Shown one piece after another: positions 7,754 through 15,774 of a stretch of 24,666 nucleotides of DNA; position 1 is the first letter of the stretch; each line of letters begins with the position of its first letter. The stretch is from CAZJDV01 sp964544865. GTDB lineage: Bacteria > Chloroflexota > Dehalococcoidia > Lucifugimonadales > CAJWER01. The notes under the pieces were generated by a model. That model was not told the origin of the DNA. It made no database searches and was given only the letters and a program-made list of their open reading frames with translations. The stretch covers positions 1-24,666 of the forward strand of contig CAZJDV010000031.1 of assembly GCA_964544865.1 (NCBI GenBank). Direction: 5' to 3'. A program made the translations under genes and the position numbers.

Positions 7754-8656
7754 ATGAGCCATCAACGAATAGGCAAAGGCAGCAGCAAGGGCGGCTATCT
7801 TCTCCCCGAGTTCAACTTTCGCGCCAGCAAGGCGGTGAGAGCTGGCCAGTCGGTCTTTCTGACCGGCGCCACGGGGCTGAGCCTCGACGGCAAGAGCTTC
7901 GTCGGCGAGGGAGATCCCGCGGCGCAGGCGGACAACGCCATGCGCTGCGTCAATGTCCTCCTGGAGGAGGCCGGTGCAAAGATGCAGGACATCTGCAAGA
8001 TCACGACCTATGTGACCAAGCACTCCTATCGGAAGGACGTGTACCCCATCTTGGCCCGGCACTTGCAGGGCATCAACCCCGTGTCCACCGGCCTGGTGAT
8101 CACAGGCCTCGCCAGGCCGGAGCTCGATTTCGAGATTGACGTATTCGCCGTGATCCCGGAGTCCGGCCAGGAGCACCGGCGGTTCGGGCTGACAAACTTG
8201 AACAGGCCCGAGTCGACGGACCTCGCTTTCTCCAGACCTGGACTACGGCCTCGCCAGGGCGGTGCGGGCGGGCGATCTCGTATTCCTTCAGGGGCAGACC
8301 GGACGGACGACGGACGGCGGGTTCGTGGGCAGGAGGGACGTGGCCGCCCAGGCCGGCAACGCCATGCGGTGCGTAAAAAGCCTCCTGGAGGAGGCTGGCG
8401 CCCGCATGGAAGACATTTGCAAGGTCATTACCTACGTCAAGAATGTCTCGGACAGGCAGCATGTGTATCCCGTCCTCGCCAGGCACCTGAAGGGCGTCAG
8501 TCCCGTGTCCACCGGGCTGGTCGTCGAGGCTTTCGGGCACCCGGACGTGGACTTCGAGATCGACGTGTTCACCGTGATCCCGGCGGACCGGTCATCTTGA
8601 AAGGCGATGTAACGGGTTCGCGGCCGAGCTCTCGAAACGCGCACGGGGGTCGTTGA
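7754..8656 (+). CDS. Rid family protein, copy 2 (frame runs on into copy 3 region)
   Basis: ATG 7754 follows AGGGAGAGG. Residues 1-135 form a complete Rid domain similar to copy 1: 'AVRAGQSVFLTGATG', 'GDPAAQADNAMRCVNVLLEEAGAKMQDICKITTYV', 'FEIDVFAVIPE'. The catalytic Arg position is again Ser ('NPVSTG'). After 'VIPESGQEHRR' (about 8180) a stop would be expected, but the frame continues to 8656 through sequence that codes for the third Rid domain in another frame, so residues beyond about 160 are not meaningful. Either copies 2 and 3 were one tandem-Rid protein broken by an indel near 8227-8231, or copy 2 lost its stop. It is the fourth gene of the cluster, 67 bases after the reductase. Confidence 0.75.
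   Translation: MSHQRIGKGSSKGGYLLPEFNFRASKAVRAGQSVFLTGATGLSLDGKSFVGEGDPAAQADNAMRCVNVLLEEAGAKMQDICKITTYVTKHSYRKDVYPILARHLQGINPVSTGLVITGLARPELDFEIDVFAVIPESGQEHRRFGLTNLNRPESTDLAFSRPGLRPRQGGAGGRSRIPSGADRTDDGRRVRGQEGRGRPGRQRHAVRKKPPGGGWRPHGRHLQGHYLRQECLGQAACVSRPRQAPEGRQSRVHRAGRRGFRAPGRGLRDRRVHRDPGGPVILKGDVTGSRPSSRNAHGGR
8202..8600 (+). pseudogene. Rid family domain, copy 3, lacking a start in its frame
   Basis: The frame between a TGA at 8199-8201 and the TGA ending at 8600 codes for a full Rid domain from 'SPDLDYGLARAVRAGDLVFLQGQTG' to 'FEIDVFTVIPADRSS'. It contains 'NAMRCVKSLLEEAGARMEDICKVITYV' and 'SPVSTGLVV', where Ser again replaces the catalytic Arg. No ATG, GTG or TTG precedes the domain in this frame; the first start-like codon is a GTG at 8262, inside the domain. 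Deleting one T from the TTT at 8227-8229 would join it in frame to copy 2 with a short linker. It is probably the second half of a tandem Rid gene, or a separate gene that lost its start. Confidence 0.65.
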
Positions 8657-9122
8657 CGAGCTCGAATTCGCCGAGCTTGCGGGACGACACAACAGTACAC
8701 TGACGACAAGGGGGAAAAAAGACATGAGCCGCAGACAGCTCAGCATACTCAACATTTGTTGTCAATCAGCAAAAGAGGGACAGTTGTGGAGCCGAGAAGA
8801 TTTGTTGTGGTGAAGAGGAGAAAGCGAGCTCTCTGACGGGTTTGTTGTAGCGTCTGCGCCTATCGATCGTCTGTAGCTGGACCTCCTTTCTCCGTTGGAG
8901 GATCTGCTCCCACGGCAAGGGAGTCTGAACTGGAATGCACCTCAGGCGGCCAGCGGTATTCCAGGTCGATTTCAGACCTACCCCGACCCCACCACAAACA
9001 CTCGCGGCGGAAGGGCCCGCATCCGGTCTGGGCCGGATTTGAGACGAGACAGGTGTGCCGCGACTATTTCGACACACTGTGCATCGATACATCCAGATAT
9101 CTCGTGAAAGGACCAAGACAGC
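8601..9122. other. 522-base intergenic stretch
   Basis: Mostly featureless. A 29-codon ORF (ATG 8724 to TGA 8813) has a GGGGGAAAAAA purine run upstream but no recognisable product. The octamer TTTGTTGT occurs three times at 8755, 8801 and 8841. A weak TTGAGA/GACTAT pair with a 17-base gap lies before the next gene, but the -10 is poor. I see no terminator hairpin with a T run. Confidence 0.4.
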
Positions 9123-10733
9123 ATGCCCAGGCCACGAATGATGTACTACACCGACGCGCGGCATCCCCTCGTCTACATGTACGAGCCGCCGATGCGAAAA
9201 GAGGAGTTCGAGGCGACCATCGACGAGTTGGCGGGCACCCCCATTGAGGCGGTCATGTTTTGCCTGGGGGATGGGCGCACGATGATGCACGATACCACGG
9301 CGGGCGAGCTCTGGGGCAGCAACGTGGACAGGTGGGCGCACTTGATCTTCCGGCGCGCGCACCAGAACGTTCAGCAGCTCATCGACGAGGGGAACGACCC
9401 ACTTCGCGTTGTCTGCGAACGGGCCCACGCCAAGGGCATGCTCCTGTACCCGACCCTCCTGGTACAGCTACCCAGTGGCGTGCGAGGGGGGCCAGGTTAC
9501 GACATCCGCAGCTCGAATTTTCGCCTGGACAGTCCCCATCTCGAGATCGGCGCCTCAGGCGACGTCGATCCGAGCTTCCCCGGGCTCCACTGCGCAGACT
9601 TCAAGCACCAGGAGGTGCGCGACGAGCGTTTTTCCATCATTGAGGAGGTCCTCACCAACTACCCGGTAGACGGCTTCGAGCTTCATCTGAACTTCTGGCC
9701 TTACTATTTCCACCCCGGCGAGATCAAAGCGGGCACCAAGACTATGACCGACTGGATAGGGAGGGTATACCGGGAGGTGAAGCGGTCCGGTCCTGATCGC
9801 GAGCTCGTGGTCACCATCCCCGCCGACGTCGATGCCGCCTTGTCTCGGGGGTTGGATTTGCGAGAGTGGCTGCAACAGGGCATCGTCGACGTCCTGGTTG
9901 GCCAGCCACTCCAACGTCCGGAGCTGATGGATCCCAACGCGGCGTTCCTCACGTACGACAGGGCAACTCTGGGGCATTTGCGCCGCCTGGTGGAGGCTGC
10001 CTCCCCTACGGGTTGCCGGGTGCATGCCTCAGTCAACGGCACCGTAGACTCGGACCGTCTCGGCAACGCGCCGATCGAGATGATCCGTGCCGCGGCCTCC
10101 AACTACTGGGAGCAAGGCGTCGATGGCATGTACGTCAACTGGTTCGGTAGCTGGCCCTACCAGTCGGAGTTCTACGAGAAACTGCGCGAGCTGCCTCACC
10201 CAGACATCATGGCTCCCAAGGACAAGTACTATCACGTGCCGACCGCTACGGGCGCCGATCCCGAGGGGATGCTGGTAAGCCAGCTTCCCGCATTTCTCGA
10301 AGCTGGCGATCCCGTGCAGATAGAGCTGACCATTAGCGACGACCTGCCGCGGTGGCACCAGGCCGGCAGGGTGCACGAGGTGCTTATGCGAGTGCGAATT
10401 ACCAGCGCGACGGAGCTGGACCGGCTCATTTTCAAACTCAATGGGATGGACCTGCCCTCGAGTCTCATGCGTCAGATAAACCAGATGTACGCGATGAGCG
10501 CGCCGCGATACCGCATGTTCGGCCAATGGTACGTTTTCAGGCTCGATAAGGCCCGCTGGCCTGTCAAGGGAAGCAACACTCTGGAGGTGACGCTGCTGAA
10601 GCGTGACCCGGATGTCATACCCACCGCGGCGGTCCGCGACGTGGAGTTGGAGACCCGGTACCTGATGGGCAAGAACTTCCACCGCGGCTTTGTGGACCTC
10701 GACCTGGGACCGTACGAGTTCGGTGCGAAATAG
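9123..10733 (+). CDS. TIM-barrel glycoside-hydrolase-like protein (GHL10-like)
   Basis: An intact 536-residue frame from ATG 9123, with AAAGGA upstream. The start 'MMYYTDARHPLVYMYEPPM' and motifs 'CLGDGRTMMHDTTAGELWG', 'RRAHQNVQQLI', 'DPLRVVCERAHAKGMLLYPTLLVQ', 'VDGFELHLNFWPYYF' and 'GVDGMYVNWF' match a conserved family of TIM-barrel proteins resembling glycoside hydrolases. The family is common in Planctomycetes and Chloroflexota. The barrel spans about residues 1-350. The last 150 residues look like a beta-rich accessory domain ('DPVQIELTISDDL', 'LDRLIFKLNGMDLP', 'SNTLEVTLLKRDP'). No signal peptide is visible. A role in carbohydrate breakdown is inferred; no substrate can be named. Its 3' end faces the next gene across 59 bases with no clear terminator. 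Confidence 0.65.
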   Translation: MPRPRMMYYTDARHPLVYMYEPPMRKEEFEATIDELAGTPIEAVMFCLGDGRTMMHDTTAGELWGSNVDRWAHLIFRRAHQNVQQLIDEGNDPLRVVCERAHAKGMLLYPTLLVQLPSGVRGGPGYDIRSSNFRLDSPHLEIGASGDVDPSFPGLHCADFKHQEVRDERFSIIEEVLTNYPVDGFELHLNFWPYYFHPGEIKAGTKTMTDWIGRVYREVKRSGPDRELVVTIPADVDAALSRGLDLREWLQQGIVDVLVGQPLQRPELMDPNAAFLTYDRATLGHLRRLVEAASPTGCRVHASVNGTVDSDRLGNAPIEMIRAAASNYWEQGVDGMYVNWFGSWPYQSEFYEKLRELPHPDIMAPKDKYYHVPTATGADPEGMLVSQLPAFLEAGDPVQIELTISDDLPRWHQAGRVHEVLMRVRITSATELDRLIFKLNGMDLPSSLMRQINQMYAMSAPRYRMFGQWYVFRLDKARWPVKGSNTLEVTLLKRDPDVIPTAAVRDVELETRYLMGKNFHRGFVDLDLGPYEFGAK

Positions 10734-10792
10734 CCCCTCAGGCGTCGAGGCGGCTACCCGGCCGCAAGAACTCTGCTATCGTACCGTGTCGC

Positions 10793-12421
10793 TCATGGTG
10801 TGAATCGGTCTCTGGACTGGCGGGACAGCAGCCGGGCGATCTCTTCCTTGATGTGGCGCTGGACAGTGCTAACAAACCTCTCCGTACTCGTTCCCTGCCT
10901 CCTCGTCTCGAGGCCGTGGGCGCCGAACCCGAACAATACCGCGTCCGAGACATGGTGGTCGGGGTCGTCGAAGTAGCGAGGCGTGGTGCCGAGAAGGGCG
11001 TCCGGCAGGTCGTCGCCTTCCGTCCGGTACACGATCGCATTTGCCAGCACGACCAACGGCCGGTCGCCGCCGATCTCCTCGCGATGGTGCGGGACGCGCT
11101 CGTCGCCCATCATAACCTCGTCCTTGAGCTCCGGCGCCCACGAGGTGACCCTGTACGTTGGACCAGGCGTGACCCACTCCACGATCTGCTCCCTGGCACG
11201 GGTATACTCGTGCCACTTCTCCAACTCCGGGAAGTGGTTAAGCGGAAAGCTGCTCTCGTGTGTGTACCTGGAGCCGTCGCCCTCGGCGCGGACATCATTG
11301 AATACGGCGAACCAGTTGGCGTAGTCGCGGAGGGCGCGGGAGAGCTGCATGACATTGGGGTCGGCCGGTGCGTGTGAACCGTCGGCGACTACGATGTGGG
11401 GCATGTGTTCGCTCATGTCTTTCACGAACGGCCTCGGGAAGACCATGGGGACCGAGAGCCTGGTCGACGTCCCCGAGCGGACCCGGTCGTAGCGCACCGT
11501 GAAGCCATCGCGCAGGTGCTCCTCGATGGGCTCGACGACCCACTGCCGGCCAAAGCGGTCGTTACCCACCACGACGATGTGCCGGGTGGTGCTTGCCCGG
11601 AACTCCATCAGGAAATTGAGGAAGCCCGCCGACTCGTACGCGGCCCGCCCCACCTCCGTGAGTTGCTCCTCGTTCAGGGCGAACTCCTCTTCTATCTGCG
11701 GAGGCAACTCCTTCAGCTCGATGAAGAGCCCGTACATCTCCTCCTCAGACATCGTCTGCCCGTACCGCCCCCGCAGGTCGTAGGTGAGCGGCTCCAAAAC
11801 CCTGGCATACTCATACACGAATCGCCTGAACTCCAGGTCTCGTTGCAGAACGTTCGACATCTGAAAGCGGCCCTGGCGGGTCTCGGCCTTGAGGCGGTCC
11901 AGCTCCCGAAGCTTCGAATCGAAGTGGCCGCCGCCGGACAGGTAGTCGAGCACTACCGGGGTCAGAATGTTGCCGTCGTGGTTGGTCTTGTGATACCTGA
12001 CCATCCACGTATTCAGTTTCTCGAAGCGCCGCAGCACCTCCTCGGATGGGAATTCTTCCAGGAGCCGGTCCACTCGATACACGTCCAGCCCAATGCTCAT
12101 TCCCTGGACCAGGCCGAACCGCTTCATTTCGACCAGGATTTCCGCTACGCCCGGGATGTCGCGCGACCTGAATACGTCTGAATATCTCTCATGCACATGG
12201 CTGGCGCCGATACCATCATCTTTCTCAGCGTCACGCAGGTGGGCCAGGAGCCGGTCCCGCGCCGCCAGCGCCTGGGAGGGAATCTTGCGGGCGTCGGCGA
12301 TGGGTACGCGGCCCTGGACTATCTCTTGGCGCCAGTAATCGAGGGCGGCCCTCAAGGCGGCGTCTAGGTCCAGGCGCTCTATCTCAGCGGCGAACGCAGC
12401 CGCACCCGAATGCTCAATCAC
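10793..12421 (-). CDS. Conserved-looking protein of unknown function, 542 aa
   Basis: I do not recognise this family. The frame is intact. I chose GTG 12421 because GGAGAAG sits seven bases upstream, although the frame extends a further 16 codons. Residues 1-280 look mostly helical and charged (many Arg, Glu and Leu). Residues 285-470 hold two beta-turn-helix blocks, 'HIVVVGNDRFGRQWVVEPIE' and 'PHIVVADGSHAPADPN', with conserved-looking Asp, Gly and His residues. 'NWFAVFNDVRAEGDG' and 'GGDRPLVVLANAIVYRTEGDD' follow. The C-terminus is basic and helical. There is no signal peptide or membrane helix, so it is probably cytosolic. A good promoter lies 140 bases upstream and the gene appears to be transcribed alone. 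Its lack of any lesion, in a region full of broken genes, suggests selection. Confidence 0.7.
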   Translation of the reverse strand: MIEHSGAAAFAAEIERLDLDAALRAALDYWRQEIVQGRVPIADARKIPSQALAARDRLLAHLRDAEKDDGIGASHVHERYSDVFRSRDIPGVAEILVEMKRFGLVQGMSIGLDVYRVDRLLEEFPSEEVLRRFEKLNTWMVRYHKTNHDGNILTPVVLDYLSGGGHFDSKLRELDRLKAETRQGRFQMSNVLQRDLEFRRFVYEYARVLEPLTYDLRGRYGQTMSEEEMYGLFIELKELPPQIEEEFALNEEQLTEVGRAAYESAGFLNFLMEFRASTTRHIVVVGNDRFGRQWVVEPIEEHLRDGFTVRYDRVRSGTSTRLSVPMVFPRPFVKDMSEHMPHIVVADGSHAPADPNVMQLSRALRDYANWFAVFNDVRAEGDGSRYTHESSFPLNHFPELEKWHEYTRAREQIVEWVTPGPTYRVTSWAPELKDEVMMGDERVPHHREEIGGDRPLVVLANAIVYRTEGDDLPDALLGTTPRYFDDPDHHVSDAVLFGFGAHGLETRRQGTSTERFVSTVQRHIKEEIARLLSRQSRDRFTP

Positions 12422-12752
12422 GGTTCTTCTCCGTTGACGGGTCCAGCCATGGGGATTCCCGCCTCGCACATCGCGGGGCGAGAAGGACTACCTGGCCTCT
12501 AGTCCGAAACCCCTGTGTCAAACGCCCGGTTTCTGACAACGCACCATCCTCGACGGGAGCCATAGTAGTATCACCTACGGGAGCCGTCAACTGCCCTGCT
12601 CGCAGATTATTCGTAGTATGGTGTCCATTATCCGCAATTGTGGGCGGGACTCCCAACGCGGCTGTCTCCCCGGCCTGCGCCAGTGTGAGAACCAGCGGGC
12701 AGAACCGCCCAATGATGATCCGAGTAATACGGCAGATGAGAAGGACTTGGAC
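12422..12752. other. 331-base intergenic region upstream of the 542-aa gene
   Basis: This region holds the leader and promoter of the minus-strand 542-aa gene and the region past the end of the lipoprotein pseudogene. I see no gene or hairpin terminator in it. Confidence 0.45.
12562..12590 (-). promoter_or_regulatory. Sigma70-like promoter for the 542-aa gene
   Basis: On the minus strand, TTGACG (12590-12585), a 17-base spacer and TACTAT (12567-12562) make a well-spaced promoter. The start near 12555 would give an untranslated leader of about 130 bases before GTG 12421. Confidence 0.55.
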
Positions 12753-14207
12753 TTACTCGCATATCCTAGCGGTCTTGTTAGCTGTAGTCGGCGTGACGGT
12801 AGGTAACGACACCAGAGCGGGTGTACTCGCCGGAACATCCGTGGCCCCCTGGGTGGGTGTCGCGGTGGGCGAGGGTTCCCCCGCCCCGGAGACCGTAGGC
12901 ACCGGGGCGGGGCGAGCCAACGGTGCGGCGGTGGGGACTGAGGTCGGTGTGTGCTCCATTTCCATGCTCGGAGGCGTGGGCACCGGGGCCGTTACCGCCA
13001 AGCCTGGGGGGGCGAGACGACGAACCATACATTACTTACGTTCTGGCCTATTGCATCGCCGGGCCCCTGGTCTGCGGCGAAGCAGTACAGCGGCCAGCCA
13101 TTGTAGGTGACCTGAACGTAACCATCCTTACGGGTGACAGTTCCGAGCAGGTCAGCCGCCACCTCCCCGTCAGCGGTGGGGCTGCCCACCGTCAGGAGGG
13201 GCGGCCACGCCAGGGCGCACCCCTTGTGCAGGTCGGATCTCCCGAATCGTCGTCGCTCGTCAGGTACACCATGCGGCCGCTGGCATCGGTTAGGACGGTT
13301 CCCAGTTCGTGGTCGACGGTGTCTGTAACCAGGTCGCTGTTCTGAATCGGACCTCCGTGCGTGGACAGCCCGTACCACACATCGCCCGAATTCTGTCCCT
13401 TCGCGTCGCCGGGCTCATCGTCCGGTGCGAAGAAATACAGTGGCCAGCCGGTGTACGTAACCTGGTTGTAGCCGTCGTCCCGCTGGATGGTCCCCAGTCG
13501 GCCCGCAGAAACGCCTTCGTCCCCGGCGGGATCGCCCACGGTCAGCAGCGGAGGCCACACCAGGGCGCACCCGCCCAGGCAGTTGGAGCGGTTTCGTTCG
13601 TCGACGGTGAAGAGGTATATCGTGCGGCCGCTGGCCTCGGTGAGGATCTCCCCCAGCCCGAGGTGCTCGGAGACCCTAACGATCGTCTAATCGTGGATCG
13701 GTTCGCCATAGCTTGAGACGACGAACCAGGTATCGCCCACCCCCTGGCCTATGGCGTCACCGGGCGTCCGGTCGGCGGCGAAGTAGTACAGGGGCCAGCC
13801 GTTGTAGGCAACTTGATTGGAGCCGTCACTCCTGCTGACGGCGCCGACCCGGCCGGCCGACACTCCCTCCCCGGCTGACGGCTCGCCTTCTGTCAAGACC
13901 GGTGGGAACGCGTCGGCGCATCCTTCGTAGCAGTTCGCCATGTTGCGCTCGTCGTCGGTGGACAAGTACAGGGTGCGGCCGGCGGCATCCGCCACTATGC
14001 CGCCAAGGTCGGGGTGCTCCACGATCGTAATGACCGCCGGCTCGAAGGGTGGACTAACAGTTGGAAGCGGTGTTGAAGCACGAGCGGCAGGAAGCGGCGT
14101 CGAAGTTGGGGGGCGTCGGGACCGCCGTCTGCGTGGGCGCGGCCTCGGGCTCTCCACAGGCGAGGATTTAGGAAGCCCGCGACAACAGATCGCAGGAGCA
14201 TGACCAT
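12753..14207 (-). pseudogene. SRUF-repeat (PF03640, COG4315-like) lipoprotein, multiply broken
   Basis: Reading the minus strand with repairs gives one gene: a signal peptide 'MVMLLRSVVAGFLILAC' with a clear lipobox (LILAC), a Pro/Thr linker, three repeats of about 115 residues, then a Pro/Thr/Ala-rich tail ending 'TARICE'. Each repeat has 'ADAAGRTLYLSTDDERN...C..GCA..FPP' and 'QVAYNGWPLYYFAAD..PGDAIGQ....WFVVS', the secreted-repeat motif with Cys pairs. The role is unknown; it is probably a surface lipoprotein. There are five lesions: an extra A at 14167-14169, an extra C in a C6 run (14108-14113), an in-frame TAG at 13687-13689, a missing base near 13224-13228, and a missing C in a C7 run (13006-13012). 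Repeats run 14040-13690, 13685-13330 and 13329-12995. That the tail belongs to the same gene is inferred from composition. Confidence 0.75.
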
Positions 14208-14213
14208 CGGCCC

Positions 14214-14219
14214 ATTATA
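14214..14219 (-). promoter_or_regulatory. Consensus -10 TATAAT placed for a leaderless lipoprotein transcript
   Basis: A perfect TATAAT on the minus strand lies six bases before the ATG at 14207, so transcription would start at or next to the start codon. No Shine-Dalgarno precedes that ATG and no clear -35 is seen. This fits a leaderless mRNA. Confidence 0.4.
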
Positions 14220-14319
14220 GCCTAGTAGGGCTCGCCCGTTGTTCAGGAGAAAACGGCCACCCGGCACGCGAATGGCGTCCCGAATAACGAGGGGATGTTA
14301 AGACGCATGGAGCGCGGTC

Positions 14320-14700
14320 TCAGGTGGCGGGCGTGTCCGGACCATCGACATTGAATACCGGCGTCCCCGCGCCAACGCGGAACAGGACCGCAGCCGACTC
14401 TTGCGAACCCGGGTTCGTCTCACGGTGCACGGTGTGGGCGGGAATCATGACGAAGTCGCCGGCGACCGCATCGACGGCATCGCCGCCGCCCGGACCGAAC
14501 TCAAGCCGTGCCTCGCCCACTGTGACGTAAATGTAGGTGTCATAGTCGCCAGGGTGGTGCCAGCCCGACTCGGTTCCCACCTCTACTTGAACGATTCCGA
14601 CCCAGGCGCGCTCGGTGGCGAACGCCTCCCGCCGAGCCATGCCCGGCGTCTGAGTGGTCTCCATCAGTTGGTCCCTGGCTACGAGCCTGACCTGTTCCAT
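14320..14700 (-). CDS. Small cupin-domain protein
   Basis: An intact 126-residue protein with ATG 14700 after GGGGGAGAG. It is a single cupin barrel. Motif 1 'GWHHPGDYDTYIYVTVGEARLEFG' (H48, H49 and an acidic residue near 52-54 as likely metal ligands) is followed by motif 2 'GDFVMIPAHTVHRETNPG' (H89, H92). The layout is typical of small metal-binding cupins that act as isomerases, dioxygenases or sugar/ligand binders; the substrate cannot be told. It reads away from the FAD-oxidoreductase remnant and lies just downstream of the region from which the lipoprotein starts. The codons are clean and the length is normal for the family. Confidence 0.8.
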   Translation of the reverse strand: MEQVRLVARDQLMETTQTPGMARREAFATERAWVGIVQVEVGTESGWHHPGDYDTYIYVTVGEARLEFGPGGGDAVDAVAGDFVMIPAHTVHRETNPGSQESAAVLFRVGAGTPVFNVDGPDTPAT

Positions 14701-14993
14701 CGTGCTCTCTCCCCCGCCCCGTGTAAGATGAGGGGCTCAATGTCTTCCGCGTCCTCGAGATAAGGCCCCACTTCATGAAGCTGCGTGGCCTGCCATCTTA
14801 CCGCAACGCTTGGCGGGGCCGCCACATTACGTGCCGCCTCCGGCCGCCGTGTTGTGCCGCAACCCCGATTGGTGGTACAAACAAACAGCGATACATCAGC
14901 GGCCGCATCGAATATCTGGGCGGGATGAGCGGCATTGTGGGACCGTCGAAACTCGCCGGGGATTAAAAATAGCATGCGCACCGGAGGAGCGAA

Positions 14994-15715
14994 ATGAGCA
15001 AGACGAGAGATGTGCTGGACGTGATGCGCGTGCCCGCCTCGGGCGACCCGCTGAGGGCCGTGGTATCGGTCGATCTCGCCGCGCCGGTACGGGACGTTGA
15101 ATGCGACATCCTGGTCGTGGGCGCCGGGCTCGGCGGTGTAGCCGCGGCGTGGGCGACGGCGCGGCGCGGACGCACGGTCTGCCTTCTGGAGGAGACCGAC
15201 TGGCTGGGGGGCCAGATCACCTCCCAAGGGGTCTCCGCTCTGGACGAGCACGCGCACTAGGCCGTTCCAGATACCGTTTGGGCCGCTTGTCCCGGTCCGA
15301 TTGGAGAACCTGATCGCGGCCAACAAGAACATCGGGACCACGCACATAACCAACGGCTGCTACCGGCTCCATCCGGTCGAGTGGAACGTTGGTGAGGCGG
15401 TGGGCAGCCTCGCGGCATACGCCGTGGATACCGGCCGCCCGCCGAGGCCTATCCACGCCGACCGTGAGCTGCTGCGCTCGTTCCAGCGAGGGCTTATAGC
15501 GAACGGGATTCCGCTGAGCTGGCTCGTCGACGTGCCGGTCCGGGCCCCCGACTTCGCCGCGACCCAGCGACTGGTAATGGCCGGAGGATACGGCGGCAAC
15601 GAGCATACACTGGATTTCCGGCCGAAGACGCCCATCGGCGCGAGTGAACGGGCGTCGTGGATAGAGATGGCCGCGGGGCCGGGACAGACGGCCCCCTGCG
15701 GTCTGGATCCGTTGA
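14994..15715 (+). pseudogene. FAD-dependent oxidoreductase (PF12831-type) with large internal deletion
   Basis: ATG 14994 follows GGAGGAG. Codons 1-88 form the N-terminal Rossmann unit: 'CDILVVGAGLGGVAAAWATARRG' (GxGxxG), 'LLEETDWLGGQITSQGVSALDEHAH'. Then comes TAG at 15258-15260. From about 15256, one frame over, the sequence reads 'RPFQIPFGPLVPVRLENLIAANKNIGTTHITNGCYRLHPVEWNVGEAVGSLAAYA', the C-terminal FAD-closing part of the same family. Complete members have several hundred residues between these parts, so an estimated 300-400 codons are missing and the join is out of frame. The C-terminal frame also runs without a stop into the GNAT gene, so the 3' limit given here is approximate. The product would be inactive. 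Confidence 0.8.
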
Positions 15716-15774
15716 CCGGGCCGCGTTCGCGATGCCGAACGGGGTCTTATATGACCCCTCAAGGAGCGGAGAAG

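Noticed and set aside
8755..8848. Three copies of TTTGTTGT as a possible repeat array
   Set aside because: The spacing is irregular (46 and 40 bases) and there is no longer conserved unit; not a CRISPR or iteron array.
12414..12562. 48-codon leader ORF ahead of the 542-aa gene
   Set aside because: Its ATG overlaps the predicted -10 box, so it would not be on the transcript, and it has no ribosome site.
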